Assembly (NCBI GenBank): GCA_048013815.1
Contig: CM106586.1
Span: 15,872,001 to 15,936,000 of the forward strand
Length of the DNA: 64,000 nt
From: Setoptus koraiensis
Lineage: Eukaryota > Arthropoda
Direction of reading: 5' to 3'
The notes below the pieces were generated by a model, which saw only the letters and a program-made list of their open reading frames with translations, was not told the origin of the DNA and did no database searches. Below, in pieces: positions 36,966 through 46,720 of this stretch. Position 1 is the first letter of the stretch. The number at the start of each line of letters is the position of its first letter. The position numbers and the translations under genes are program-made.

Positions 36966-37112
36966 GAGCTGGCCGCGCAGTCTAGCCAGAGTTAGCTGCA
37001 CAGTCGAGCCAGAGCTAGCTGCACAGTCGAGCCAGAGCTAGCTGCACAGTCGAGCCAGAGTTAGCTGCACAGTCGAGCCAGAGCTAGCTGCGCAGTCTAG
37101 CCAGAGCTGGCT
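36966..37112. repeat. Tandem array, 23-bp period, 6 copies
   Basis: Units begin GAGCTAGCTGCACAGTCGAG at 36966, 36989, 37012, 37035, 37058 and 37081. The first and last copies share GCGCAGTCTAG, and the inner copies are nearly identical, as expected of homogenised arrays. Confidence -1.
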
Positions 37113-37444
37113 GGCGTATGCTAATGGCGCTATTATATAACTTATAGCGACTAATAATTAAACTTTGCAGCGGCCGGTCCTGCCGATGGCGGCACGATCA
37201 TGACGGGCGCGGTGACGCGCCAACGATGCTAATGAACGAGCTGCGAGCTGCCAGCCGACGAGATGCTGCAAAATGCAAATTAGCCAAACATTAATGAAGC
37301 TTGTAGTTGCGCAACACAACACAATGTTGGATAGACGCTGGCAGTTTATACTTTATTTTATGCCGTGTTCATGAGCACTTATGCAGTGTGTTGTGCAGTT
37401 GTTGTTGCGTATGTTGTGCATGGGGATATACATTGAATTGTGAA

Positions 37445-37492
37445 TGTTGTTGCGAGTGTTGTTGCGAGTGTTGTTGCGAGTGTTGTTGCGTA
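37445..37492. repeat. Tandem array, 12-bp period (TGTTGTTGCGAG), 4 copies
   Basis: Four units with one change in the last (GCGTA). A GTT-triplet derivative. Confidence -1.
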
Positions 37493-38710
37493 TGTTGTGC
37501 GCGGATTGTGTGACGGGCCAATTGGCAACACGGCCGGTTGTTAACATAGTCGCTATCACTTGAGTGTGTTGCGTTGGACAGCAACAAAGTCGACAAAGCC
37601 GGATTGGAAATAAATAGAAGATAAATGGGAATTGGGCGCATCATTTTGACACTTGGCCGTCTTGTTGCTCTCGTTTGGCGCCGCTCGGCGCTTGCCACTA
37701 CAATGTTGCCAGTTCGAAGGCGGCTTGCTTCGAACGCGGCTTGCCACTCGGAACGGTTGCGCAACAGTCGAGCAGCAGCGGCAGCGGCAGTTTGTAAGAA
37801 ACAGCTAGTTAATTCATCGCCACCAGGGGTGCGTGAGTGCGTAGCTTGTCGTTACGTTTGTCAATTTTAACAGCCAGCTAGCTCGCCATTGTTACATTAT
37901 TATCTGGCTGCCACATAATGTTCTAATATCGAGCGACGTTGCGCAATTCAATTGGCTGAGCTGACAATTCGCTGGCAAGACAGCGAACACAGCGCGACAT
38001 AATGCAAGTGCTAATAATTGCGACACACACACACACACATCTATCCATCTAACAAGCACACAAAGTACACAGAAGTAGACAAGAATCGTTGACATTAAAA
38101 CATATGATAATTAGGCCTATAATACAACTGATGCAAACTGCAAGTTGCAGCCAATGACTTAATCATCGCCACTAAATACGACACTGCAACAACAGCAACT
38201 GCCAAATAAACACACTCGACGGCTAAATGGCTTCGGCGTTGTTGCGCAACGTATAATAACAACAACGTATAATAAATTAGCTGCAAATAAGCCAGCCAGC
38301 GCTTCAGGTGACACAGCATTTGCACATTTGCATCACTTTTGACATCATTTATTTGAATACATGATGAGCGTTTGGCACCAGAGATTAACTAACTAGAGCG
38401 ACTTTTAGCGGCTTTTATAAGCTTTTTATTGTAAGCTGCTGCTGCTGCTGCTGCTATTATTATCAGCTGACAAAGGCGCTTGGCAAATGATACGCAACGA
38501 CACAAAAGCTGCCAATGGTGCTGCCAGCACCACACAAATAAAACGACTAGCGAGCCTATAACGATTATGTAATGAATCTTGTCTAATAGCAACAATTATC
38601 TCTCTCGCTGGCGTGCTCGTTCCGTTGCACTTAACACATAATGTAATACACAACATTTGGCTCAATTTTTGCTCAATTATCTCAATTAGACACACGGCTA
38701 CAGCTGTTTA

Positions 38711-38790
38711 GGGCGAGTCTTGCCTAGTCTTGGCTAGTCTTGGCTAGTCTTGGCTAGTCTCGCGAGCCTCGCGAGCCTTGCGAGTCTCGC
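38711..38790. repeat. 10-bp array (TGGCTAGTCT) passing into GCGAGCCTC units
   Basis: Four TGGCTAGTCT-type decamers (38721-38760) are followed by 9-10 base GCGAGCCTC/GCGAGTCTC units, so two related repeats adjoin. Confidence -1.
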
Positions 38791-38977
38791 AAATGTCGAA
38801 ATAGCATGACACGGCCGCGCTCTTGTCCGGTGCTCACGATCGCGCACGATGGTGCACAGCGATGCACCGCGGTGCACCGCGGTGCGCCATGGTGCACGAC
38901 AGCGGCCTATATGTCGAGTCGATATTTGCATATGTCGTGTTGTTTGTGTAGCGGATTTGAGCGATTTTGAAAACAAA

Positions 38978-39109
38978 CCCGGCCGCTAGCATCCCGGCCG
39001 CTAGTATCCCGGCCGCTAGTTCGAGCGTGCAGCCGAGTCAGATCGTCGAGAGTCAAATCGTCGAGAGTCAGATCGTCGAGAGTCAGATCGCCCAGAGTCA
39101 GATCGTCTG
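38978..39109. repeat. Two adjoining 15-bp-period arrays 3' of the Iroquois gene
   Basis: CCCGGCCGCTAGYAT x3 (38978-39022) and GAGTCAGATCGTCGA x5 (39035-39109) both have a 15-base period but unrelated sequence. A 71-codon plus-strand frame (38967-39182) reads through both as PAASI and SQIVE pentapeptides. I do not call it a gene: it is short and has no domain. Confidence -1.
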
Positions 39110-39183
39110 GCTGCGGCGAACACAGCGCGAGAAAACAAATCAAAGGCAAAGACAAGGGCTGTTAGGTGTTTTCAGTGATTGAT

Positions 39184-39189
39184 TTTATT
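39184..39189 (-). terminator. Polyadenylation signal AATAAA
   Basis: On the minus strand the sequence reads GAACGAATAAAATCAATC, a perfect AATAAA about 285 bases after the Iroquois stop. T/G-richer sequence (CTTGTCTTTGCCTTTG) follows within about 40 bases, as expected of a downstream element. The actual cleavage site is not visible. Confidence -1.
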
Positions 39190-39471
39190 CGTTCTGACAG
39201 GTTCGTTTGTCGTCGTCGTCGCATGACCTATTTACAGTTATTTTCAATAATCAATTAGCTCGTTCGCTGACGTTTTTGGTTTCAAATGATACATAGAGTG
39301 AGAGCGCGCGCAATAATAATAATAATAATAATAGTAATAATAATAATGGTAATAGTATATAGGTAATAGTCAATAATAAGTGAGATAGAGAGAGAGAGAG
39401 AGATTAGATTACAACAATCAGTTGGCGGGCCCGCTTTCGGGTCGCTCGGGTCGCCCGGCCGCTCGGGCCGC
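39184..39471 (-). other. Probable 3' untranslated region of the Iroquois gene
   Basis: About 290 bases lie between the stop codon and a canonical polyadenylation hexamer. They include a GA/CT dinucleotide run near 39387-39402 and an AAT/ATT trinucleotide run at 39312-39347. No reading frame or splice junction is evident. The extent is inferred only from the hexamer. Confidence -1.
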
Positions 39472-41112
39472 TCAGGCCCCGAACGGGCGCCACAGCAGCT
39501 TCTTGTTGGCGGCGTTCTGCTGGCCGGGCGCCGATCTCGCCTGCTGCTGCTGGATATTCGTCTGCTGTTGCTGTTGTTGCTGCTGCTGTAGGTTTACTAT
39601 GTGCTGATGTTGTTGTTGCAACTGTTGCAAATGCTGCAGTTGGTGTATGTGGAGGTATTGTTGTTGTTGTTGGTGGTGATGTTCCTGCTGCTGCAGTTGG
39701 TTCAGGTGATGCTGCTGCGGATGCGGCGCTAATGGGTGTGGGAAATGGTGGTTGTTGTTGTTGTAATGTGATACAGGTGGCGGTGGCGATTGCTCCAATT
39801 TTAAGTGATGAATATTGTTTGTGAATTGTGTTGCTGTATGTGGTGGTGGTTGCTGTTGTTGCTGTTGTTGTGCTACCGGCGGTAATAGTGTTTGCGGTGG
39901 TGGTGAGTGTTTGTTGTTTTTGTATTTATTGTTGCTGCTGTTGCTATTGTTGTTGCTGCTGTTGTTGTGTTGGTTGATAGAATTGTTGCTGTTGTCTAAA
40001 TGTTGTTGTTGCTGGTTGTTGTTGGTTGACTGTGAATTGGTCAAATCGACGCTGGCGTCAACGCCAACATCGACGCTAATATCGTCGTCATAATCGTCAT
40101 TTTGGTCGTCGTTGCTGTCCTGGTCTCTATTATCTCTATCCATTTGTATACTGTTTGCGTTGTCTTGGTCGTCTCTGTCCTCATCGTGATCGTCGTCTTC
40201 GTCGTCGTCGTCGTCGCATCTATTTCTCGGTGACCAGGTCATTTTGTTTTCTTTTTTCAATCGTCGCCTGGCGTTCGCAAACCAAGTGCTAACCTGTGTG
40301 AGTGTCATATGTGTAACAACAGCCAAAAATACCTTCTCATTTTTGCTTGGGTACGGGTTCTTTCTGTGGCCGGCAAGCCACGATTTTAGCACCGATGTAG
40401 TTTCGCGCGTTGCGTTCTTACGGCGCGGACCCTGGGGCATTATGGGGCCCAAATGAAAGCCCGGCGGATAGGGGTAGCCGGGTGGAGTGCCAAAGGTGGC
40501 CATCATTGCTTGTGCCATATTGGCCGGTTGGTAGCCGCAAGTGGCGGCCGCAGCGAACGCTGCCATGTGCGAATCAAACGGGGCCATAGCTGCTAAAGAA
40601 TTGAGGCCTGGCGGGGGCGGTGCTGGACCGAGCGGCTGCGAATTTGGTTGGGGCGGTGGCGGCTGCGGCACGGGCCCGTTGGGTGCTGGCGGTGGCAGTG
40701 CGGTGAGCGCGGGCACGAGACCGGGTGGCACTAGGGGCGGCGACTGGTGTTGCAGTTGGTGATGTAGGTGGTGCAGGTTGTTGTGGTGGTTGTTGTTGTT
40801 GTTGTGATGCTGTTGTTGTTGCTGGTGAATTGTGCTGGGCGACAGTGGGTGGCTGTGACTCAGTTCGCTCAGGTGCAGGTGGCGGTTGTTGTGGTGGTTG
40901 TGGCTGTTGTTGTTGTGGCTGTTGTTGTTGTTGATGTTGTTGTTGTTGCTGTTGTTGATGTTGTTGCTGCTGTTGTTGCTGCTGTTGTTGCTACTGTTGT
41001 TGCTGTTGGGTGTGATGGGTTGTTGTGGGGCACTGCTACTTGTTGACGGCGACGTGGATGGCGTTGTGTCGTGTTGTTGTTGTTGCTGTGTTGGCTTTTG
41101 CTGGTGATGCAT
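39472..41112 (-). CDS. Iroquois-class TALE homeodomain transcription factor (araucan/caupolican/mirror/Irx family)
   Basis: An uninterrupted 546-residue frame runs from ATG at 41112 to TGA at 39474-39472. Residues about 230-292 form a TALE homeodomain: it opens RRKNATRE, has the three-residue loop NPYPS at 252-256 and the recognition helix [17 protein letters not shown] (277-293), with Trp277, Phe278, Asn280 and Arg282 at the invariant positions and Ala279 at homeodomain position 50. That helix is typical of Iroquois proteins and excludes Mohawk, Meis, Pbc and TGIF types. Family members are nuclear DNA-binding regulators of patterning, often repressors. Visible regions in order are Asn/Ser homopolymers (37-77), His/Gln (78-123), a Pro-rich stretch (124-170), an Ala/Met/aromatic stretch (171-228), the homeodomain, an acidic Asp-rich block (299-357), then Asn- and Gln-rich sequence to the end. 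An LKLE sumoylation-like motif lies at 437-440 and WRPF at 541-544. I see no Iro box (a KPKIWSLA-like motif). The segment [14 protein letters not shown] departs from the usual KGEKIMLAIITKMT. The first Met has T at -3 and the frame is open further upstream, so an upstream exon may exist. Length suits the family. The paralogue cannot be told. Confidence -1.
   Translation of the reverse strand: MHHQQKPTQQQQQHDTTPSTSPSTSSSAPQQPITPNSNNSSNNSSNNSSNNINNSNNNNINNNNSHNNNSHNHHNNRHLHLSELSHSHPLSPSTIHQQQQQHHNNNNNHHNNLHHLHHQLQHQSPPLVPPGLVPALTALPPPAPNGPVPQPPPPQPNSQPLGPAPPPPGLNSLAAMAPFDSHMAAFAAAATCGYQPANMAQAMMATFGTPPGYPYPPGFHLGPIMPQGPRRKNATRETTSVLKSWLAGHRKNPYPSKNEKVFLAVVTHMTLTQVSTWFANARRRLKKENKMTWSPRNRCDDDDDEDDDHDEDRDDQDNANSIQMDRDNRDQDSNDDQNDDYDDDISVDVGVDASVDLTNSQSTNNNQQQQHLDNSNNSINQHNNSSNNNSNSSNNKYKNNKHSPPPQTLLPPVAQQQQQQQPPPHTATQFTNNIHHLKLEQSPPPPVSHYNNNNHHFPHPLAPHPQQHHLNQLQQQEHHHQQQQQYLHIHQLQHLQQLQQQHQHIVNLQQQQQQQQQTNIQQQQARSAPGQQNAANKKLLWRPFGA
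40239..40425 (-). other. Homeobox segment (TALE homeodomain, residues about 230-292)
   Basis: This is the DNA-binding part of the Iroquois protein. The frame crosses it without an intron or stop. Asn280 (homeodomain position 51) and Arg282 (position 53) are the base- and phosphate-contacting residues conserved in homeodomains. The Pro253-Tyr254-Pro255 loop marks the TALE class. Codons for Gln273-Val274 read CAG|GTT on the coding strand, which looks like a splice donor but is evidently read through. Confidence -1.
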
Positions 41113-41271
41113 TGATGTCTGCTGGGCACTGGGCCTCTGACTCGAAGCGGCGCGCGATACGACGTTCGAGGCTGGCCTATAAAAGCTGTGTGTGCTGTGC
41201 GTGCGAATATCCGCCGATTTCTCTGTCTGCTGTCGTCTGCGCGTTCTGTCTATGTCTTGTCTATATCGTGT
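41113..41271 (-). other. Open in-frame extension upstream of the first Iroquois Met, with a candidate splice acceptor
   Basis: The Iroquois frame has no stop from 41112 back to a TAG at 41274-41272 and contains no earlier ATG. On the minus strand CAGCTTTTATAG|G puts a possible acceptor AG at 41178-41177, after a poor pyrimidine tract. If it is used, translation would enter from an upstream exon outside this window and the residues before Met1 would be coding. If not, this is 5'UTR and the weakly placed ATG is the start. Upstream coding exons were not recognised. Confidence -1.
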
Positions 41272-41313
41272 CTATGTCTTGTCTATATCTTGTCTATATC
41301 TTGTCTATATCAT
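41248..41313. repeat. Tandem array, 11-bp period (GTCTATATCTT), 6 copies
   Basis: Lies just outside the open frame upstream of the Iroquois start. It carries the TAG that closes the frame on the minus strand, so slippage here could move the upstream frame boundary. Confidence -1.
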
Positions 41314-42065
41314 CTATGCGCTCTATGTGGTCTGTTTACGGTCTATATATCGCTGTCATAAGTTGTTGTTGTGTTTGGTTGTTGTCGCGGTTGGTTGTGT
41401 GTCGCTGGTTGTTGCGTCGCGGTTGGTTGTTGTGTGACGTTGGTAGTTGTTGGTTGTTGTGTGTCGGTGTATCAATTGTTGCGGCTGCCGTACGCTTGTT
41501 GGCCGTGTCTACGTGCCGTGTTGTGGCGCTGGCGGGTTGCAGCGGGTTGTTGCTGGTAGTTGCAGGTAGTTGCTGGTAGTTGCAGCGGGTTGTTGCTGGT
41601 TGTTGTCGGTAGTAGGTTGTCGGTAGTGGGTTGTCGGTTGTAGGCTGTGCAGTAGGTAGTGCAGTAGGTAGTGCAGTTTGCAGTTGCGAGTAGTTGACGC
41701 GACGCGGCCCGAATAACGAGTGACGCTGTGCCAGACCGAGTTCAATTGGCGCTGTGTGTGTGTGTGTGTGTGTGTTGTACATATGTTATAGTTGTTCGGC
41801 TGGTTGTTGATTGTTGTTGGCCGTTGTTAACATGTGTACTTCTTTTACTGCGCATTACATACAAAAGTACAAATGCTCACTGTGTTTACATGATAAGAAG
41901 CACATGTAAAGCTGTGTTCGCTATTTGCTATCCACTGTGTACTACACAATGCTACACTCTATACTTGTTTTGCGCACTTTCAAACACACACTCACAACAC
42001 TTATTCGCTTGTTTGCGCATCCAACGCGCGCACCCACCTTCGCTACCAGCGTTCGCAGTTCGCCG

Positions 42066-42190
42066 CAGTTCGCCATTCGAGCGTCGCTGTTCGGCGTTCG
42101 AACGTTCGCTGTTCGGCATTCGAACGTTCGCTGTTCGCAGCTGCGACTTTGGCCCTGCGAACGTTCGCTGTTAGAACGTTCGCTGCTCGC
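42066..42190. repeat. Degenerate TTCGAACGTTCGCTGTTCGG array
   Basis: Two clear units of about 22 bases and several partial ones share the palindrome TTCGAACGTTCG/CGAACGTTCG. Flanking DNA carries more GTTCG words. Confidence -1.
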
Positions 42191-44100
42191 CCTGCGCTCC
42201 CGCGACGCTCGCCGTTCGATCGCTCGCCGCTCGAACGGCGCAGCGCTGGCCGGCCGAAGCCGCCAACGTTCGACGCCGCGACGCTCCGTGTTGCAACTTG
42301 CGACTTGGAACCCAAGACAGCGACCGCTTGTAGCCACACAAGACACAATTGGCAACTCGCAACACAATTGTGCCGGTTGTTTGTACCAGTGTGTACAAAC
42401 ATCGACACAACATCGCTTGTCACTGGCGGCACAGTTGCGCACACATTGGCAACTATCGCGCTTGTGGCGCCACCTCGACGGCGCGCCGGCAACTACTTTT
42501 TGCCACTATATTAGGGCCATCATTATAGACTATTACAGCTAGTTGGCAGCTAGTCGGCGATATCCGATTGGCCGTATATCCGCCGTGTATCCGCCGTATA
42601 TCTCCCTGTCTCGTTATTAGCTGGCAATTGTTTGGTGGGGGCTAATTGTCAGCAATTGCGACATTTGCGGTGATATATGCAACTGCTCTGGCAACATCGT
42701 CAGCGTGCAAGTGTACGCATTGACACTATCAGTGGTATCATCGATGGTATTGTTGATGGCATTAAATTAATTATTAATATCGTCGGCGATGCTGCGAGCA
42801 TTGTTATTAGCTTAATAGTTTCAATAACAATATTATTAATATTGTTAATATTGTTAATATTATCAGTATTGTTAATATCGGTGGTGCTGCTGTTGTTTTC
42901 GTGGGTGCGTCGGCGTTATCAGCCGCTCATCGGCGTGTATCGGCTGCATATTGGCTGGCTGGCTGGTATTGGTGTCGACGAGCGGCGAGATCGTACGATA
43001 TGGCGTCGACGACGACACCGTCGTCAGCCCGATACGACCACCGACAAATGTTTGCAATGTTATCTGGCTGCTCGCGGCTTTATCCGGCGACGACGACGAC
43101 GACGCCAACAACAACAACAACAACCACTTATCACAATTTACAATTTATAACTTCTTCTTATAACTTGTGACTTGCCACTTTGAGTGGCTTGTGAGCCATT
43201 GCCAGCCTGCCAGCCGATGGCGGCGGCACCAGCAGCAGCGATAATAAAATAAATCTATCTCGTAAACGATGATTGGATGATTGGCGCGGCTCGGCGCGGC
43301 TCGACGAGCTAACAGTTGATTAGTTGTGTTGTTTTGCGGGCGACAACACAACTTGTTGCTGTTGCTGGCGATTATCGGCTGCAGTTATTAGCTGCAGCAG
43401 CTGACGACGCGATACGAAGCTACCATTTAGACAGACTTGTATTGTGTGTGTGTGTGTCTCACAATTGTCAGATCGCAACACGACTCGGCAGCAACAACAA
43501 CAGCGACAACCAACCAGCAACAACAACAGCGACAACCAACAACAACGACAGCGACAACCAACAACAACGACAGCGACAACGACAACAACCGCACCAACAA
43601 CAATCAAACAAATGTCGAAGCAAACAATCGGCCCATGAGCGACACACAAGATGAATTATGAGACGAGATAAAGATCGCTGCACAAGCAGCTAATCAATTG
43701 TTGTTGTCGTTGTTGTCGTTGCTGTTGCGGTTGGTTGTGATAAGTCGACTTTAAGAGGCTCGATAAACAACAACAAACAAACATAATATCAATAATGTAC
43801 AATGTCGACTAGTTAGCTGGCTCTCGGCGAGCCGCTTCCCATTAACAATTGATCTGTTTGTAAATATAGGACTGTTTGTCAGTCGCTGGCTAGACTGCCT
43901 TTAGCATACTTTGCTGGATATTTGCTGCTTATGTTTGTATGTTTGAAATATAAGTGTACACACGTATGTGGCATGTATATTAATTCAGGCGAGGGGATAA
44001 TTCATTAGCGAACACACACACAGCCAAGCTACTAATCATCGCGCTCGCCACGATAATGGCGCCGCGCAGCCAGTTGCGACGACAACAGCAGCAGCAGCGA

Positions 44101-44172
44101 CAACCATACCAACAACAACAACGACAACCATACCAACAACAACAACGACAACCATACTAATAACAACAACAA
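44101..44172. repeat. Tandem array, 24-bp period (CAACCATACCAACAACAACA), 3 copies
   Basis: Units start at 44101, 44125 and 44149. The third has TACTAATAAC in place of TACCAACAAC. Confidence -1.
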
Positions 44173-44457
44173 CTCGACAGAGTGTGTTGGTGTTGAATGC
44201 AAAACTCGCTGACGATAACCATGGCAACGTATACGTAACATGCTCATTGTTTGTTTGTTTCTCTGTCTCGCGTCTCATCAGCGGCTCATCGTGGCCGGCT
44301 GATGTGACATGCCGAGCTCGTGAGTGACAGCGCTGACAGTGGCACCGGCAACAAAAAGTTTGTACAAAGTTGAATTTGAGCAAAGTAATTAAAATGTTGC
44401 CAGCTACCTCTAATTACACAGAGATAGCTCGCCAATGCTGGTCACCTCGCTGTTATT

Positions 44458-44520
44458 GTCGTTATTGTGGGCCAACAGTCACTGTTCAACAGTGACTGTT
44501 GGTTGGCCGACAATAACGAC
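44458..44520. repeat. Long near-perfect inverted repeat (63-bp hairpin)
   Basis: The inner arms CCAACAGTCACTGTT (44472-44486) and AACAGTGACTGTTGG (44488-44502) are exact complements around one base. After a small asymmetric bulge the outer arms GTCGTTATTGT (44458-44468) and ACAATAACGAC (44510-44520) are also exact. Total paired length is about 26-28 bp. Confidence -1.
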
Positions 44521-44936
44521 AACGACGCAAGTGAGTGTGTGTGCATAATTGCAGATACAATTGCGCTGATAACATGTCAACTAGGCGGATATTACGTACG
44601 ATATCATTACAATTGCACATTATTAGTTAGTTAGTTAGTTGTTGTCTCCTTTTATCGTCTTGTTGTTCCACTCGGCACGCTCACAAGCCGCTCACTAGCT
44701 CGTGCCCAAACAAACCACTCAAGCTCACAAAACGATGCACTGTTGAGTCAACACGATCATCGCGCAATTCTTGTCGCTCACATAGTGCGCTCACCTCAGG
44801 TGACTCACCTGTCTCACCTGTGCACTATATTTAGGCATACATTGCACGTTATATCATGTACACGTTACATGTTAGACGTTATTTAGTGCGTGAGTGTGGC
44901 CTGCATGTGACGTGACCGGCGCACGGACGCGCATAA

Positions 44937-45062
44937 TGCGGACAGTATAGTGCGGACAAAGTGCGGACACCGCGGGCGCTGCGGACAATTTAGTGCGGAC
45001 ACAGTGCGGATAAAATGCGGACAAAATGCGGATAAAATGCGGACATAATGCGGATAAAATGT
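44937..45062. repeat. TGCGGACAAAA/TGCGGATAAAA array, 11-bp period
   Basis: The last six units (from 45004) are regular 11-mers alternating GGATAAAA and GGACAAAA. Earlier units are degenerate. Confidence -1.
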
Positions 45063-45098
45063 GCATGATGCGCGGACAGCGCGCGCCGTTGCCATGGT

Positions 45099-45216
45099 TT
45101 TGCCACGGTTTCGCGGGTTTAGCCGGCTTTGCGGGTTTCGCGGGTTTCGCGGGTTTCGCCAGCTTTGCGGGTTTTGCCGGATCGGCCGGTTTTGCCGGAT
45201 CGGCCGGTTTTGCGTA
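45099..45216. repeat. 9-bp-period array (GGGTTTCGC/GGTTTTGCC), about 13 copies
   Basis: Plus-strand translation gives (Phe-Ala-Gly)n. The array has the same period, but not the same sequence, as 9742-9894. Confidence -1.
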
Positions 45217-45639
45217 ATTGGCACGGGCGGCGGGATGCGAGCGTTATCAATTGTCACCTCGCTCCAGCAGGCGCCACTATCGCTCATCTTGGTGGGCCTG
45301 TGTTGCGCTGCATCGTTGGTATCATTGGCGTTGTTGCTGCTGTCGTTGTTGTCGTTATTCGCGTTGTTGTCGTTGTTGTTGGTGTTGTCGTTGTTGGCGC
45401 TGTTGGCGCTGTTGGCGTTATCCAACCGACTGGTTATCTGGCGCTCGATCTAGCGCAAACCACTCGTCGTTGTCAGTGGCTAAATCGGCCATTTAGCGAT
45501 TGTTTGTCTGTTTGCCTGCCCTCTGTCGAGCGCAGTCCGACGGGCAGCGATTGTTTGCGACGCGATCCACGGCAGCCCTTGAATAGTGAAACAATGGTGC
45601 GTCTGACCGAGCCGATCAAGTGCATCCAATGCGTCTAAT

Positions 45640-45850
45640 CGTCAAATCGTCAGCGCATCAGATGCATCGAGTCGTCAGCGCGTCAAATGTATCAAATCGT
45701 CGGAGTTTCAGATGCGCCAAATGTATCAAAATGTATCAAATGTATCAAACGTATCAAATGCATCAAATGTATCAATGCATCAGTGCACCAAACGCATCGC
45801 ACGCCGGCGCGTCCAATCGCCGGCGCGTCAAGTGTATCAAATGGTCGGCG
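45640..45850. repeat. AAATGTATC / CGTCAGCGC-type 9-bp array
   Basis: Most regular at 45716-45775 (AAATGTATC, AAACGTATC, AAATGCATC); the flanks are degenerate CATCGAGTCGTCAGCG words. Confidence -1.
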
Positions 45851-46430
45851 TATCGGCGAGTCACGAGCGCGGCATTAGCGTCGAGATTAGCGCTGATATT
45901 AGCAGACACAATTAAACGGCGTATGCAAATTGTATCTGTTTGCGCTTGTCATACAACAACAACAACAACAACAATACAAGTATAATAATAATAATGATAA
46001 TAAGACGACAAGTGCACAAGTTGCGCTGTTGCGCTGGTGCGGCGGTGCGCGGTGCGGCGGTGCGGTTGTTCGGCTGGCGGCGACGCTGGCGCCACCGAGC
46101 GGCGGGCCGCGCCAAGCTGCAGTTTTCAGTGGTGCCACAATTGCGCTGTCCGACATTGCAGTGTTGGGCCCGACTTTGGCCATCTTCACAATAATTACAA
46201 TAATCATGATAATCATTATAATCATTATAATAATGGCCGGCCGTGATCATTGGGCATGTCATTAGCGTCACTGGCGCGCTCATAAATGGCTCACGGCAGA
46301 CGGATAAATCGAAATGGATCGAGCCAATTTGCATTTGGCATATTGTTTGCGTCTAGCCAGCTCACAGCGGCCAATTGGCTGCTTCGAATTTGCACTTGGC
46401 GCGCTCTAAACCGGCCCAATATGCCCCACA

Positions 46431-46450
46431 ATATTATTGGCCAATAATAT
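46431..46450. repeat. Perfect 20-bp palindrome
   Basis: ATATTATTGG followed by CCAATAATAT with no spacer. A CCAAT-box-like word occurs on both strands. An AAT triplet run follows at 46455-46474. Confidence -1.
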
Positions 46451-46590
46451 CATACCAATAATAATAATAATAATCGTACCAATAGTAATAATATACTCGC
46501 CATACTCATCATTGTCAATCGGCTGTTGCCGGTTGTGCGAGTGTTGGTTGTGTCCATTTGCTCGTCTCTGCGTGTACTCGGCGCTGGTAT

Positions 46591-46720
46591 TTGGTCGTGT
46601 TTGGTTGTGTTTGGCTGTAGTTGGCTGTAGTTGGTTGTAGTTGGTTGTAGTTGGTTGTAGTTGGTTGTAGTTGGCTGTAGTTGGCTGTAGTTGGCTGTAG
46701 TTGGCTGTAGTTGGCTGGCA
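46591..46720. repeat. Tandem array, 10-bp period (TTGGYTGTAG), 13 copies
   Basis: Thirteen gap-free decamers. The C/T alternation at base 5 falls in blocks (one C, four T, five C), suggesting block duplication. Confidence -1.

Larger units (their letters stand above)
37104..38977. other. Gene-free intergenic DNA 3' of the Iroquois gene
   Basis: Lower-GC unique sequence with GTTGCGCAAC at 37306-37315, a 12-bp array at 37445-37492, a CA run near 38022-38038, a (GCT)7 run at 38435-38455 and a 10-bp array at 38711-38790. A cluster of GTGCACC/GGTGCAC inverted words lies at 38848-38898. No frame with a domain was found. Confidence -1.
41314..44457. other. Gene-free DNA upstream (5') of the Iroquois CDS, 41.3-44.5 kb
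   Basis: This would be Iroquois 5' flank or first intron. It has GTT-rich sequence at 41360-41650, a GT run at 41753-41774, a TTCGAACGTTCG array at 42066-42190, AT-rich ATT/AATATTG words at 42765-42895, CAA/CGA triplets at 43492-43600 and a 24-bp array at 44101-44172. No upstream Iroquois exon, for example one coding a CSCQY-like motif, was recognised. Confidence -1.

Noticed and set aside
36966-37112. Regular 23-bp units considered as a CRISPR array.
   Set aside because: Units abut directly with no unique spacers, and the DNA is eukaryotic. The same applies to the other arrays.
40768-41046. Plus-strand poly-Val/Leu frames opposite the Iroquois gene.
   Set aside because: They are antisense shadows of Asn- and His-coding triplets in the Iroquois CDS.
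44790-44802. TCACCTCAGGTGA considered as an ecdysone-type inverted nuclear-receptor site.
   Set aside because: The halves read AGGTGA rather than AGGTCA and are everted, not inverted.
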